NCBI RefSeq assembly: GCF_000613185.1
Contig: NZ_CCBB010000003.1
Location: forward strand, 1,798,001 to 1,862,000
DNA length: 64,000 bases
Direction of reading: 5' to 3'
Origin: Mycolicibacterium cosmeticum
Lineage (GTDB): Bacteria; Actinomycetota; Actinomycetes; Mycobacteriales; Mycobacteriaceae
The translations under genes and the position numbers were made by a program. This document shows, in pieces, positions 52,368 through 62,401 of this stretch; the stretch's first letter is position 1; each line of letters starts with the position of its first letter. The notes under the pieces are model-generated. The model was given only the letters and a program-made list of their open reading frames with translations, was not told the DNA's origin and made no database searches.

Positions 52368-53636
52368 ATGATCAGGCGCCGACTGCTGAGCCGGGGCTCC
52401 TGGCCCGAGACCAAGCGGCTGAGCGAGATCCTGCGCAGCGAAACCGTCGGCGGCATGCTGCTGCTCGTCGCGGCGGGCGCCGCCCTGATCTGGGCCAACT
52501 CGCCGTGGGCGAACGACTACCGCAGGCTCTCCGATTTCGCTCTCGGCCCGGAACGGCTGCACCTGCATCTGACCATCAGCGCCTGGGCCGCCGACGGCCT
52601 GCTGGCCATCTTCTTCTTCGTCGTCGGCGTCGAACTCAAACGCGAGTTCGTCGCCGGTGACCTGCGTGACCCGGCGCGCGCGGCGCTGCCCATCGCGGCG
52701 GCCGTCGGCGGCATGGTCGCGCCGGCGGCCATCTTCGTCGCCGTGAACGCCGGCCACCGTGAGAACCTCGGCGGCTGGGCCGTCCCCATCGCCACCGACA
52801 TCGCGTTCGCGCTGGCCGTGCTGGCCGTCCTGTCCACCCACCTGCCGACCGCGCTGCGAACCTTCCTGCTCACCCTGGCCGTCGTGGACGACCTGCTGGC
52901 GATCACGGTCATCGCCGCGTTCTACACCGACCACCTCGCGCCCGGGCCACTGCTGGCCGCACTCGTCCCGATCGGGCTGTTCGGCCTGGCGGTGCAGAAG
53001 GGGTGGCGACATCCGCTGCTGCTCATCCCGCTGGCCGTCACCGCCTGGGCGCTGGTGCACGCCAGCGGGGTGCACGCCACGGTGGCGGGGGTGCTGCTCG
53101 GTTTCACCGTCCCGGTGTTGGGGCGCCACGCCGCCGCCGAGTCCGTCGAACACCGCATGCGGCCACTGTCGGCCGGGGTGGCCGTGCCGGTGTTCGCGTT
53201 CTTCGCCGCCGGTGTCACCGTGGGCGGGTTCAGCGGCCTGGGCGACTCGCTGCTGCATCCGGTGACCATCGGCGTCATCGCCGGGCTGGTGCTCGGCAAA
53301 CCGATCGGTGTGTTCTGCACCACATGGCTGCTGGCCCGGTTCACCGGGGCCAGCCTGGACGACGAGCTGGCCTGGCGCGATGTGCTCGGGGTGGCGCTGC
53401 TGGCCGGGATCGGGTTCACCGTCTCACTGCTGATCGGGGAGCTGGCCTTCGCCGACGGCAGCGTGGCCTACACCGACGTCAAGATCGCGGTGCTGTGCGG
53501 ATCGGTGCTGGCCGGCGCACTGGCCGCGGTCGTGCTGGTCAGCCGCAATGCCGCCTACCGGCGCATCCACGCGCTGGAGACCGCCGACGCCGACCACGAC
53601 GGCGTGCCCGACATCTATCAGGCTCGACGGGACTGA
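52368..53636 (+). CDS. nhaA: Na+/H+ antiporter NhaA
   Basis: 422 residues. Family signatures in order: [50 protein letters not shown] (with the transport aspartate), [17 protein letters not shown] (paired Asp) and [15 protein letters not shown]. It extrudes Na+ or Li+ in exchange for H+. GGAGGAG before the ATG. The cytoplasmic C-terminus ends with [16 protein letters not shown], a calcium-loop-like DxDxDG sequence not expected in NhaA. Confidence 0.93.
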   Translation: MIRRRLLSRGSWPETKRLSEILRSETVGGMLLLVAAGAALIWANSPWANDYRRLSDFALGPERLHLHLTISAWAADGLLAIFFFVVGVELKREFVAGDLRDPARAALPIAAAVGGMVAPAAIFVAVNAGHRENLGGWAVPIATDIAFALAVLAVLSTHLPTALRTFLLTLAVVDDLLAITVIAAFYTDHLAPGPLLAALVPIGLFGLAVQKGWRHPLLLIPLAVTAWALVHASGVHATVAGVLLGFTVPVLGRHAAAESVEHRMRPLSAGVAVPVFAFFAAGVTVGGFSGLGDSLLHPVTIGVIAGLVLGKPIGVFCTTWLLARFTGASLDDELAWRDVLGVALLAGIGFTVSLLIGELAFADGSVAYTDVKIAVLCGSVLAGALAAVVLVSRNAAYRRIHALETADADHDGVPDIYQARRD

Positions 53637-53651
53637 CCGGTGTTGCGTGCG

Positions 53652-53657
53652 TAAACT
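53652..53657 (+). promoter_or_regulatory. Candidate -10 element (TAAACT) of leaderless dxs
   Basis: TAAACT followed by 6 bases and the dxs ATG at 53664, just after the nhaA stop. Confidence 0.5.
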
Positions 53658-53663
53658 GACGGG

Positions 53664-55574
53664 ATGCTTGAACAGATCCGCGGACCCGCAGATCTGCAGC
53701 ACCTTTCCCAGTCGCAGCTCAACGATCTGGCCTGTGAAATCCGTGAATTCCTGATTCACAAGGTTGCTGCAACCGGCGGTCATCTCGGCCCGAACCTGGG
53801 CGTGGTCGAACTGACCCTGGCGCTGCACCGGGTTTTCGACTCGCCGCACGACCCGATCATCTTCGACACCGGCCATCAGGCCTACGTGCACAAGATGCTC
53901 ACCGGCCGCTGCGCAGAATTCGCCAACCTGCGGATGAAGGGCGGCCTGTCCGGCTACCCGTCGCGGGCCGAGAGCGAGCACGACTGGGTGGAATCCAGCC
54001 ACGCCAGCACCGCGCTGTCCTACGCCGACGGGCTGGCCAAGGCGTTCGAGTTGTCCGGGCATCGCAACCGGCACGTCGTCGCCGTCGTGGGTGACGGGGC
54101 GCTGACCGGCGGCATGTGCTGGGAGGCGCTGAACAACATCGCCGCCGCGCACCGGCCGATCGTCATCGTCGTCAACGACAACGGACGCAGCTACGCGCCG
54201 ACCATCGGCGGGCTCGCCGACCACCTGGCCGGGCTGCGTCTGCAGCCGGGCTACGAGAAGGTGCTGGAAAAGGGCCGCGACACGGTGCGCGGGGTGCCGC
54301 TGATCGGTGAGTTCTGCTATCAGTGCATGCACAGCGTCAAGGCCGGGATCAAGGACGCGCTGTCGCCGCAGGTCATGTTCACCGACCTGGGCCTGAAGTA
54401 CGTCGGGCCGATCGACGGCCACGACGAGCGCGCCGTCGAGGCGGCGCTGCGCAGCGCCCGTGGTTTCAACGCGCCGGTGATCGTGCACGTCGTGACCCGC
54501 AAGGGCATGGGCTATTCGTTCGCCGAGAACGACGAAGCCGAGCAGATGCACTCGACGGGCGTCATCGACCCGCACACCGGGCGCTCGACCGCCGCCTCCC
54601 CGCCGGGGTGGACGTCGGTCTTCTCCGACGAGCTGATCCAGAAGGCGGCCCGCCGCCGCGATATCGTCGCGATCACCGCGGCCATGCCCGGCCCGACCGG
54701 GCTGAGTGCCTTCCGCCAGCACTATCCGGACCGCTTCTTCGACGTCGGCATCGCCGAGCAGCACGCCATGACGTCGGCGGCCGGGTTGGCGATGGGCGGC
54801 ATGCATCCCGTGGTGGCCATCTACTCGACGTTCCTGAACCGGGCGTTCGATCAGGTGATGATGGATGTCGCGCTGCACAAGCTGCCGGTCACCATGGTGC
54901 TGGACCGCGCCGGGGTCACCGGCAACGACGGCGCCAGCCACAACGGCATGTGGGACCTGTCGATGCTGGGCATCGTGCCCGGAATGCGGGTGGCCGCCCC
55001 GCGTGACGCGACCCGGCTGCGCGAGGAGTTCGGCGAGGCGCTCGACGTGAAGGACGGGCCGACGGCCATCAGATTCCCGAAAGGTGCTGTGGGAGAAGAC
55101 ATCCCGGCACTAGAGCGGCGTGACGGGGTGGATGTCCTGGCGGTGCCGGCCGACGGCCTGTCCGGTGACGTCCTGCTCGTCGCCGTCGGACCGTTCGCGG
55201 TGATGGCACTGGCGGTGGCGCAGCGCCTGCAACGACAGGGCATCGGTGTCACCGTCGTCGACCCGCGCTGGGTGCTGCCGGTGCCGCGTGCGCTGCACGC
55301 GCTGGCGTCGGCGCACAAGCTGGTGGTCACCGTCGAGGACAACGGCGTGCACGGCGGGATCGGCTCGGCGGTGTCGGCGGCGTTGCGCGCCGACGATATC
55401 GACGTGCCGTGCCGCGACGTCGGGATACCTCAGCAATTCCAGGAGCACGCGTCACGCTCGGAGATCCTCACCGAGATCGGGCTCACCGATCAGCACATCG
55501 CCCGCCAGATCACCGGCTGGGTGGCGGCGCTGGGCAGCCCGGTGGGCGTCGACGTCAGCGAGCAGGTCGACTGA
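53664..55574 (+). CDS. dxs: 1-deoxy-D-xylulose-5-phosphate synthase Dxs
   Basis: 636-residue thiamine-diphosphate enzyme condensing pyruvate and glyceraldehyde-3-phosphate, first step of the MEP isoprenoid pathway. [32 protein letters not shown], the TPP motif [18 protein letters not shown], and the pyrimidine domain ([15 protein letters not shown]) are intact. The DMAPP produced downstream also feeds MiaA. ATG at 53664 is six bases after TAAACT. The 3' end is overlapped for 123 bases by an HxlR gene on the other strand. Confidence 0.96.
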   Translation: MLEQIRGPADLQHLSQSQLNDLACEIREFLIHKVAATGGHLGPNLGVVELTLALHRVFDSPHDPIIFDTGHQAYVHKMLTGRCAEFANLRMKGGLSGYPSRAESEHDWVESSHASTALSYADGLAKAFELSGHRNRHVVAVVGDGALTGGMCWEALNNIAAAHRPIVIVVNDNGRSYAPTIGGLADHLAGLRLQPGYEKVLEKGRDTVRGVPLIGEFCYQCMHSVKAGIKDALSPQVMFTDLGLKYVGPIDGHDERAVEAALRSARGFNAPVIVHVVTRKGMGYSFAENDEAEQMHSTGVIDPHTGRSTAASPPGWTSVFSDELIQKAARRRDIVAITAAMPGPTGLSAFRQHYPDRFFDVGIAEQHAMTSAAGLAMGGMHPVVAIYSTFLNRAFDQVMMDVALHKLPVTMVLDRAGVTGNDGASHNGMWDLSMLGIVPGMRVAAPRDATRLREEFGEALDVKDGPTAIRFPKGAVGEDIPALERRDGVDVLAVPADGLSGDVLLVAVGPFAVMALAVAQRLQRQGIGVTVVDPRWVLPVPRALHALASAHKLVVTVEDNGVHGGIGSAVSAALRADDIDVPCRDVGIPQQFQEHASRSEILTEIGLTDQHIARQITGWVAALGSPVGVDVSEQVD

Positions 55575-56018
55575 ACCCGGCCCCGGATCGGGTGTGACAT
55601 CGCGCGCGGTGACCTCGTCACCGCAGGTGTCACAACACAGCCGGACCCCCACCTGGCCGCCGCATCCGGTGTGCCGGTAGTGGACGAACGGGCCGTCGGG
55701 TGCCAGATACTTGTCGCCCCATGCCCGCAACGCCATCAGGACCGGGTACAGGTCCAGTCCTTTCTCGGTGAGCCGGTACTCGTAGCGCGTGCGGCGCGCA
55801 TCGCGGTAGGCGCTGCGGGACAGCACCCCGGCGTCCACCAGCCGGGTCAACCGCTGCGCGAGCATGGAACGGCTGACACCCAGGCTGGACTGGAAGTGCT
55901 CGAAGCGGCGGACGCCCGCGAACGCCTGGCGCAGCAGCACCAGTGTCCACCGGTCACCGAGCAGGGCCAGCGGCCGCAGGATCGAGCACGGTTCCTCGTG
56001 CAAGGCGTCGAAGCGCAC
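55452..56018 (-). CDS. HxlR-family transcriptional regulator with C-terminal extension antisense to dxs
   Basis: 188 residues. The winged HTH domain occupies about 1-105 ([74 protein letters not shown]). A zinc-like CxxC knuckle ([10 protein letters not shown]) follows at about 128-135. The last 41 codons overlap the 3' end of dxs and have no family resemblance. GTG start six bases after TATGCT. It diverges from an alpha/beta hydrolase gene and probably controls it. Confidence 0.8.
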   Translation of the reverse strand: MRFDALHEEPCSILRPLALLGDRWTLVLLRQAFAGVRRFEHFQSSLGVSRSMLAQRLTRLVDAGVLSRSAYRDARRTRYEYRLTEKGLDLYPVLMALRAWGDKYLAPDGPFVHYRHTGCGGQVGVRLCCDTCGDEVTARDVTPDPGPGSVDLLADVDAHRAAQRRHPAGDLAGDVLIGEPDLGEDLRA

Positions 56019-56024
56019 GGGGTG

Positions 56025-56030
56025 AGCATA
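56025..56030 (-). promoter_or_regulatory. Candidate -10 element (TATGCT) of leaderless HxlR gene
   Basis: TATGCT on the minus strand, 6 bases, then the GTG at 56018. Confidence 0.5.
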
Positions 56031-56040
56031 TCGCTATTGC

Positions 56041-56055
56041 GTTCTTTTTTCGAAC
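56041..56055. promoter_or_regulatory. Candidate HxlR operator
   Basis: GTTC-N7-GAAC inverted repeat (GTTCTTTTTTCGAAC) centred between the two divergent -10 elements at 56025-56030 and 56061-56066. It is AT-rich compared with its surroundings. Confidence 0.35.
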
Positions 56056-56060
56056 CCAGC

Positions 56061-56066
56061 TAGGCT
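56061..56066 (+). promoter_or_regulatory. Candidate -10 element (TAGGCT) of leaderless alpha/beta hydrolase
   Basis: TAGGCT, 6 bases, then ATG at 56073. Confidence 0.5.
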
Positions 56067-56072
56067 CGGCCC

Positions 56073-56963
56073 ATGGACGCCGAGCTTGCGCAATGGAAGG
56101 CCGCGGGAAAGTCGTTCGACTACCTGGGCTTCGACATCTTCTACCGGCATGAGGGCACCGGCCCGAATCTCCTTCTCATCCACGGGTATCCGTTCAACTC
56201 CTGGGACTGGGCCCTGATCTGGCCGGAACTGACCTCCCGCTTCACCGTGATCGCCCCCGACATGATCGGCATGGGTTTCTCCGACAAACCCCAGCGGTAC
56301 GGCTACTCGGTGCCCGACCACGCCGACATGCACGAAGCGCTGCTGGCACACCTGGGGGTGGGTAGGGCCCATATCCTGGCCCACGACCTCGGGGTGTCCG
56401 TGGGCCAGGAACTGCTGGCCCGCCACGAGCGGGCCGAGCAGGTCTACGGCTCGTTGCACATCGACTCGATCACCTGGCTCAACGGCGGGCTGTTCGTCGA
56501 GGCCTACGAGCCCCGGTTGGTGCAGAAGCTGCTGTCGCGAACCCCGTTGGGCGACATCATCAGTCCCCTGCAAGGCAGCCCGCTGTCCCGCCGGCTGTTC
56601 GACCCCACCATCAACGAGATGTTCGGGGTCAACACCAAACCGACGCCGCACATGATGAACCAGTTCCACGAGATCCTGGACTACCACGACGGCAAGCGGG
56701 TCACCCACAAACTCGGTCGGTTCGTCACCGACCGGTACACCTACCGCAACCGCTGGGTGCGTGCCATGCGCGAGACCGCGGTGCCGATGCGCTTCATCAA
56801 CGGGCCGTCCGATCCGAACTCGGGAAGGAATATGGCGCAACGCTATTCGGAGATCATCCCGAATCCCGATGTGCACCTGCTCGCCGACGACATCGCGCAC
56901 TGGCCCCAGATCGAGGCCCCGGACGCGGTGCTGGAGGCGTTCCTAGCCCACGTCGGGCGATAA
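56073..56963 (+). CDS. Alpha/beta hydrolase with Asp nucleophile (epoxide hydrolase/haloalkane dehalogenase-like)
   Basis: 296 residues. Oxyanion segment LLIHGYPFNSWDW, then nucleophile elbow AHDLGVSVGQ with Asp105 in place of Ser, and catalytic His in DIAHWPQIEAP near the C-terminus. An aspartate nucleophile is typical of epoxide hydrolases and haloalkane dehalogenases. A large helical cap lies between about 130 and 215. No signal peptide. Likely under control of the divergent HxlR regulator. The last 21 bases overlap the convergent RNase D-like gene. Confidence 0.85.
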   Translation: MDAELAQWKAAGKSFDYLGFDIFYRHEGTGPNLLLIHGYPFNSWDWALIWPELTSRFTVIAPDMIGMGFSDKPQRYGYSVPDHADMHEALLAHLGVGRAHILAHDLGVSVGQELLARHERAEQVYGSLHIDSITWLNGGLFVEAYEPRLVQKLLSRTPLGDIISPLQGSPLSRRLFDPTINEMFGVNTKPTPHMMNQFHEILDYHDGKRVTHKLGRFVTDRYTYRNRWVRAMRETAVPMRFINGPSDPNSGRNMAQRYSEIIPNPDVHLLADDIAHWPQIEAPDAVLEAFLAHVGR

Positions 56964-58199
56964 CGCCGCGGTCAGCACCGGGCCGGTCAACTCGCGCTGC
57001 CACGGCCGCGCCCCGGCCTGCGCCAGGAACTCGTCGACGGCGGCCCCGACATCGGGCACCGGCTGCCAGTCCCAACACAGCCGGCGCAGGGTGTCCGGGG
57101 TCAGCAGGTTCTCCACCGGCACCGAAACCCGTTCGGACAGTTCGGCAAGCCCGGCCCGCGCCTTCTCCAGCCGTTCGGCGGCCTCGGGTTTTCGCCGCGA
57201 CCACCGAGACGTCGGCGGCGGGCCGTTCACCGGTTCGGCGGCCGTCGGCGGATCGGGATCGCGGCGCGCCCTGGCCAGCGCGTCCAGCCACACCTGGGCG
57301 CTGCGCCGCTGCCGGCTGCCACCGAAAATCGGTAGTTCCGTGAGCTTTTCGACGGTATCGGGGTCGGCGACGGCGGCGCTGATGATCGCCGAGTCGGGCA
57401 GGATCCGGCCGGGCGCGATATCCCGGCGCGCGGCGATCTGGTCCCGGGTGGTCCACAACTCGCGCACCGCGGCCAGCGCCCGCGGGTTGCGCACCTTGTG
57501 GATACCGGAGGTGCGGCGCCACCGGTCGCGCCGGGTCGGGGTCGGTTCGACGCTGCGCAGATACTCGAATTCCTGTGCGGCCCACTCGGTCTTGCCCTGC
57601 TCCTCCAGCACGGCGGCGACCGCGTGCCGCAACTCCACCAGCACCTCCACGTCCAGCGCGGCGTAGTTCAGCCACTCCGGGGGCAGCGGCCGTTTGGACC
57701 AGTCCGCCGCACCGTGGCCCTTCACCAGGCCGAGCCCCAGCAGCCGGCGCACCTCCTCGGCGAGGTTGACCCGTTCGAAACCGGCCAGCCGCCCGCCCAG
57801 CTCGGTGTCATACAGGCTCGGCGGTGTCATCCCGAGCTCGGCCAGGCACGGCAGGTCCTGGTCGGCGGCGTGCAGCACCCACTCGTCGGTGGCCAGCACC
57901 TGCGCCACCGGCGCCATCACCTGCAGCGGGTCGCCGCCGTGGTTGACGGGGTCGATGAGCACCGTGCCCGCGCCGGCGCGCCGGATCTGCACCAGGTAGG
58001 CCCGGTTCGAATACCGGAAGCCGGACGCCCGCTCGGCGTCGATCGCGAACGGACCGGTGCCACCGGCCAGCCTCTCGGCGGCCCTGGCGATATCGCTGGG
58101 ATAGGCCGACAGCTCGGGCACCCCCTCGGCGGGTGCCAGCAGCGGGGTGGCCTCGGGTTCCGGGGAATCGGTTTCGGACTCCGGCGCCGGACCGGTCAT
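56943..58199 (-). CDS. RNase D-like 3'-5' exonuclease with HRDC domain (Rv2681-like)
   Basis: 418 residues. The DEDDy exonuclease has Asp54/Glu56 (FAIDAERASGFRY), a middle Asp in ILHAADQDLPCLAELG-type sequence and the final Tyr/Asp in WLNYAALDVEVLVEL. An HRDC-like helical domain follows (ALAAVRELWTTRDQIAARRDIAPGRIL), then a further C-terminal helical region. Presumably trims tRNA or other stable RNAs. The ATG at 58199 overlaps the DUF3000 stop (ATGA). Confidence 0.88.
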   Translation of the reverse strand: MTGPAPESETDSPEPEATPLLAPAEGVPELSAYPSDIARAAERLAGGTGPFAIDAERASGFRYSNRAYLVQIRRAGAGTVLIDPVNHGGDPLQVMAPVAQVLATDEWVLHAADQDLPCLAELGMTPPSLYDTELGGRLAGFERVNLAEEVRRLLGLGLVKGHGAADWSKRPLPPEWLNYAALDVEVLVELRHAVAAVLEEQGKTEWAAQEFEYLRSVEPTPTRRDRWRRTSGIHKVRNPRALAAVRELWTTRDQIAARRDIAPGRILPDSAIISAAVADPDTVEKLTELPIFGGSRQRRSAQVWLDALARARRDPDPPTAAEPVNGPPPTSRWSRRKPEAAERLEKARAGLAELSERVSVPVENLLTPDTLRRLCWDWQPVPDVGAAVDEFLAQAGARPWQRELTGPVLTAALSPDVG

Positions 58200-58780
58200 C
58201 AGGCGCGCGTGCGGGAGCCCAGGCTGGTGACTCCCGCCGGCGGAAGGCCGGCCGCATGTTCGAGGACCTCACAAAACGCCTGCACGTGCGGTCCGAGCTC
58301 GAGGTCGGTGGCGGTCCAGGACGCCCGCAGCTCCAACTGGTGGGCGCGCGGGGGTCCGGAGATGTCGCCGTAGCGCACTGACGTGGTCGCCGTGACGGTG
58401 CCGCCCAGCGCCGTCACCGCCTCCGCATGCGATCCCAGCGCGTCGACCAGCCAGCTCCACGCCACCTCGGGTAGCAGCGGGTCGACGGCCTCGGTGGAGT
58501 CCAGGTCGGCCTGGATATAGGCGACCAGCCGCATGGTGCCGTCCCAGGCCTCGGCACCGTCGGGATCGTGCAGCAGGATCAACCGGCCGAACGCGTCGCC
58601 CTCGGACCGCTCCGGCACGACGGCCGTCTCGGGGTGGCGGACCTCAGCACCCAGCGCGTAGCTGTACGGGGCCAGCCGCTGCGGGGGCCTGATCGGGCCC
58701 AGCTCGATCTCCGGCCGCACCGTCGCGGCATTCATCGCCGCGACCGCGGTACGGAACTGAGCCGGTTCGGCGGACGTCAC
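58199..58780 (-). CDS. DUF3000 domain-containing protein (Rv2680-like)
   Basis: 193 residues. Conserved actinobacterial protein with [40 protein letters not shown] and [11 protein letters not shown]. Function unknown. GTG start at 58780; a TAGCGT hexamer lies eight bases upstream. It is translationally coupled to the RNase D-like gene. Confidence 0.83.
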   Translation of the reverse strand: MTSAEPAQFRTAVAAMNAATVRPEIELGPIRPPQRLAPYSYALGAEVRHPETAVVPERSEGDAFGRLILLHDPDGAEAWDGTMRLVAYIQADLDSTEAVDPLLPEVAWSWLVDALGSHAEAVTALGGTVTATTSVRYGDISGPPRAHQLELRASWTATDLELGPHVQAFCEVLEHAAGLPPAGVTSLGSRTRA

Positions 58781-58788
58781 ACCGAATG

Positions 58789-58794
58789 ACGCTA
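58789..58794 (-). promoter_or_regulatory. Candidate -10 element (TAGCGT) of the DUF3000/RNase D operon
   Basis: TAGCGT on the minus strand, 8 bases before the GTG at 58780. Confidence 0.4.
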
Positions 58795-58859
58795 GACCCA
58801 ACCGGCCCGACGGGTGCGCAGGCGCGCCGGATTTGTCCCTCGTGGCAACATGGTGGCCG

Positions 58860-59909
58860 ATGAATACCCGCCGTGACCTGCCCGAGTCGCCCTTTCTCGC
58901 CGCCGCTGCCGGGCGTACGCCCTCGCGTATACCAGTGTGGTTCATGCGCCAGGCGGGTCGTTCGCTGCCCGAGTACCGCGAACTGCGGGCCAACCACAAG
59001 ATGCTGGAGGCCTGTTTCGACCCGGAACTGGTTTGCGAGATCACCCTGCAGCCGGTGCGCCGGCACGGCGTGGACGCGGCCATCCTGTTCTCCGACATCG
59101 TGGTGCCGCTGAAGGCCGCCGGGGTGGCGCTGGACATCGTGCCCGACGTCGGGCCCGTCATCGACCATCCGATCCGGACCCGCGCCGACGTCGACACCCT
59201 CAAACCCCTTGAACCCCAACAGGTGGCCCCGGTCGCGCAGGCGGTGTCGCTGTTGGTGTCCGAGCTGGGCGACGTGCCGCTCATCGGGTTCGCCGGGGCG
59301 CCGTTCACGCTGGCGTCCTACCTGGTGGAGGGCGGACCCAGCCGCAACCACGAGAAGACCAAGGCCATGATGCTGGGCGAGCCGGACACCTGGCACGCCC
59401 TGATGACGGCGCTCACCGACCTGACCATCGCCTTCCTGACCGAACAGCTCGCCGCCGGGGTGGACGCCATCCAGCTCTTCGATTCCTGGGCCGGGACCCT
59501 GTCGCTGGCCGACTACCGGGCCGCGGTGCTCCCGCACAGCGCGCGGGTGTTCGACGCGCTCAAGGGCGAGGGAGTCCCGATGACGCACTTCGGGGTGGGA
59601 ACCGCCGAACTGCTCGGTGCCATGGGCGAGGCCGGGGCGACGGTGGTGGGGGTGGACTGGCGCACCTCGCTGGCCGATGCCGCCACCCGCGTGCCGCCCG
59701 GCACGACGCTGCAGGGCAACCTCGACCCCGTCGTGCTGCTGGCCGGCCGGTCGGTGGTGGAGCGCGCGGCGCGTGCCGTCGTGGAGGACGGACGGCGGGC
59801 CCAGGCCGCCGGCGCCGCCGGGCACATCTTCAACCTGGGGCACGGCGTGCTGCCGGCCACCGACCCCGATGTGATCACCGATCTGGTGGAGCTGGTGCAT
59901 TCATTGTGA
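58860..59909 (+). CDS. hemE: Uroporphyrinogen decarboxylase HemE
   Basis: 349 residues. Converts uroporphyrinogen III to coproporphyrinogen III. Signatures [19 protein letters not shown] and [17 protein letters not shown] are intact, with the catalytic Asp in [12 protein letters not shown] at 58860 reads [13 protein letters not shown]. The stop overlaps the hemY GTG (GTGA). First gene of a haem run. Confidence 0.95.
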   Translation: MNTRRDLPESPFLAAAAGRTPSRIPVWFMRQAGRSLPEYRELRANHKMLEACFDPELVCEITLQPVRRHGVDAAILFSDIVVPLKAAGVALDIVPDVGPVIDHPIRTRADVDTLKPLEPQQVAPVAQAVSLLVSELGDVPLIGFAGAPFTLASYLVEGGPSRNHEKTKAMMLGEPDTWHALMTALTDLTIAFLTEQLAAGVDAIQLFDSWAGTLSLADYRAAVLPHSARVFDALKGEGVPMTHFGVGTAELLGAMGEAGATVVGVDWRTSLADAATRVPPGTTLQGNLDPVVLLAGRSVVERAARAVVEDGRRAQAAGAAGHIFNLGHGVLPATDPDVITDLVELVHSL

Positions 59910-61261
59910 AATCGGCGTATTGCGTTGTCGGCGGCGGTGTCTCGGGTTTGACCGCCGCGTACCGACTGCGCGTCGCGGCCGGCCCGGACGTGTCGATCAC
60001 GCTGTTCGACCCGGCGGACCGGCTGGGCGGTGTGCTGCGCACCGAACAGGTCGGCGGGGTACCGGTGGACCTGGGTGCCGAGGCGTTCATCGCTCGCCGG
60101 CCCGAGGTGCCCGCACTGCTCGCCGAACTCGGCCTGACCGGCCGCCAGGTCGCCAGCACCGGGGCGCGTCCCTTGCTCTACAGCCAGGGCCGGTTGCACC
60201 CCGTCCCCACCGGGACGTTGCAGGGCATCCCGGCCCAGGCCGCCGCGGTGGCCGGGCTGGTGGACGACGCCACCCTGGCCCGCATCGCGGCCGAGCCGGG
60301 CCGGCCGCTGCGCTGGCGCGCCGGTGCGGATCCGTCCGTCGCCGAGCTGGTCGGTGACCGGTTCGGCGAACAGGTGGTCACCCGGTCGGTGGAGCCGCTG
60401 CTCACCGGCGTGTACGCCGGCTCGGCGGCCACCATCGGGATCCGGTCGGCGGTCCCCACCCTGGCCGCGGCCCTGGACCGGGGCGCGGCCAGCCTGAGCG
60501 CCGCGGTGCGCGAGGCGCTGCCGCCACCGCGGGACGGGGCGTTGTTCGGCGCCGTCGCGGGCGGCTACGGCGTGCTGGTCGACGAACTGGCCCGGCGGGC
60601 CGGGGTGCGCTGGGTGCAGGCCGGCATCGAGCGGGTGATGCGGTCGGCGCGCGGCTGGGACCTGGTCGACGACGAAGGCGGACACTGGAGTGCTGACGGT
60701 GTCGTGCTGGCGGTGCCGGCCCCGCGACTGAGCCGGCTTATCGAGCACGTGGCGCCGCGCAGCGCGGCGGCGGCGCGGCGGGTGCAGGTGGCCTCGTCCG
60801 CGTTGGTGGCCCTGGCGCTGCCCGGCGGGACACCGCTGCCCAACCAGTCCGGGGTGCTCGTCGCCGCCGGAGAAACGTTGCACACCAAGGCCATCACGCT
60901 GACCACGCAGAAGTGGGGCCGGCGCGGCAACGTCGAACTGGTGCGGTTCTCGTTCGGCCGGTTCGGTGACCAGCTGGCCCGCAGCGTGGGTGATGACGTG
61001 CTGCTGAACTGGTCGCTGGAAGACCTGAACCGGCTGTTCGGCATCGTCACCGAGCCGGTGGACTGCCGGGTGCAGCGCTGGATCGACGCGATGCCGCAGT
61101 ACGGTCCCGGGCACGCCGATCTGGTCGCCGAGATCCGCGGCGGACTGCCCGCGACGCTGGCCGTCGCGGGCGGCTACCTGGACGGTATCGGGGTGCCCGC
61201 ATGCGTGGCGGCGGCCACCCGGGCGGCCGAGAAACTGACCGGCCCGGGCGTGGCACGATAG
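59906..61261 (+). CDS. hemY: Coproporphyrinogen/protoporphyrinogen oxidase HemY (CgoX)
   Basis: 451-residue flavoprotein. FAD-binding motif [17 protein letters not shown] at the N-terminus, [25 protein letters not shown], and the C-terminal [23 protein letters not shown]. Because hemQ follows immediately, it probably oxidises coproporphyrinogen III in the coproporphyrin-dependent haem pathway of actinobacteria. GTG start overlaps the hemE stop. Confidence 0.93.
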   Translation: MKSAYCVVGGGVSGLTAAYRLRVAAGPDVSITLFDPADRLGGVLRTEQVGGVPVDLGAEAFIARRPEVPALLAELGLTGRQVASTGARPLLYSQGRLHPVPTGTLQGIPAQAAAVAGLVDDATLARIAAEPGRPLRWRAGADPSVAELVGDRFGEQVVTRSVEPLLTGVYAGSAATIGIRSAVPTLAAALDRGAASLSAAVREALPPPRDGALFGAVAGGYGVLVDELARRAGVRWVQAGIERVMRSARGWDLVDDEGGHWSADGVVLAVPAPRLSRLIEHVAPRSAAAARRVQVASSALVALALPGGTPLPNQSGVLVAAGETLHTKAITLTTQKWGRRGNVELVRFSFGRFGDQLARSVGDDVLLNWSLEDLNRLFGIVTEPVDCRVQRWIDAMPQYGPGHADLVAEIRGGLPATLAVAGGYLDGIGVPACVAAATRAAEKLTGPGVAR

Positions 61262-61265
61262 CGGT

Positions 61266-61958
61266 ATGGCCAAGCTCGATTACGACGCGCTCAACTCCAT
61301 GACCCGGTACATGATGATCTCGGTGTTCTCCGTGCAGCCCGAGGCGCTGGACGCCGACCGTACCGCGGTGATCGACGAGACCGCCACCTTCCTCAAACAG
61401 CAGGAGGAACGCGGCGTCGTGGTGCGCGGGCTCTACGACGTCGCCGGGTTCCGCGCCGACGCCGACTTCATGATCTGGACCCACGCCGAGCGGGTCGAGG
61501 ACCTGCAGGCGACCTACACCGCATTCCGGCGGACCACCCTGGGCCTGGCCAGCGATCCGGTGTGGAGTGTCGTCGCGCTGCACCGGCCCGCCGAGTTCAA
61601 CAAGAGCCATGTGCCGGCCTTCATCGCCGGTGAGGCGCCGGGCGACTACATCTGCGTCTACCCGTTCGTGCGGTCGCTGGACTGGTACCTGCTGCCCGAC
61701 GACGAGCGCCGCAAGATGCTCGTCGAGCACGGGATGGCCGGCCGCGAGTACCCCGATGTGCGGGCCAACACGGTGCCGGCCTTCGCGCTGGGCGACTACG
61801 AATGGATCCTGGCCTTCGAGGGGCCGGATCTGGCGCGCATCGTCGAGCTGATGTGGAAGCTGCGCTACACCGACGCCCGCCGCCACGTCCGGGAGGAGAC
61901 GCCGTTCTTCACCGGTCCGCGGGTCGCGGTGGAGGACCTGCTGGCCCGCCTGCCCTGA
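61266..61958 (+). CDS. hemQ: Coproheme decarboxylase HemQ (ChdC), chlorite-dismutase family
   Basis: 230 residues. Completes haem synthesis by oxidative decarboxylation of coproheme. The catalytic Tyr132 lies in [10 protein letters not shown] and the proximal haem ligand is probably His155 in VEHGMAG. The start [21 protein letters not shown] is typical. Only four bases separate it from hemY, so it belongs to the hemE-hemY-hemQ operon. Confidence 0.93.
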   Translation: MAKLDYDALNSMTRYMMISVFSVQPEALDADRTAVIDETATFLKQQEERGVVVRGLYDVAGFRADADFMIWTHAERVEDLQATYTAFRRTTLGLASDPVWSVVALHRPAEFNKSHVPAFIAGEAPGDYICVYPFVRSLDWYLLPDDERRKMLVEHGMAGREYPDVRANTVPAFALGDYEWILAFEGPDLARIVELMWKLRYTDARRHVREETPFFTGPRVAVEDLLARLP

Positions 61959-61975
61959 CCCGCTGATCGGAGGGC

Positions 61976-62401
61976 TCAGGCGCCGGCGGGCACCAGGCGC
62001 AGCGACACCGAGTTGATGCAGTACCGCTGGTCGGTCGGGGTGGGGTAGCCCTCACCCTCGAAGACGTGGCCGAGGTGGCTGTGGCAGTTGGCGCACAGCA
62101 CCTCCACGCGGGTCATCCCCAGTGAGTCGTCGCGGCGCAGGATCACCGCGTCGGAATTGGCCGGATCGAAGAAAGACGGCCAGCCGCAATGGGATTCGAA
62201 CTTCTCGGTGCTGCGGAACAGCTCGGCCCCGCACGCCCGGCACTCGTAGACGCCGGGGGTCTTGGTATCGGTGTACTCACCGGTGAACGGGCGCTCGGTA
62301 CCCGCGCGGCGCAGCACCGCGAACTCGGCGGCGGTGAGCTTGTCCCGCCACTCGTCATCGGTCAGCTGGATGCGGGGTGCCGGCAGTCCTGCGTCGCTCA
62401 T
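61976..62401 (-). CDS. msrB: Peptide-methionine (R)-S-oxide reductase MsrB
   Basis: 141 residues. Zinc ligands C54/C57 (ECRAC) and C103/C106 (CANC), and the catalytic Cys128 in RYCINSVSL. Reduces R-methionine sulfoxide in proteins. It follows aftC on the same strand with a 4-base overlap (ATGA). Confidence 0.95.
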   Translation of the reverse strand: MSDAGLPAPRIQLTDDEWRDKLTAAEFAVLRRAGTERPFTGEYTDTKTPGVYECRACGAELFRSTEKFESHCGWPSFFDPANSDAVILRRDDSLGMTRVEVLCANCHSHLGHVFEGEGYPTPTDQRYCINSVSLRLVPAGA

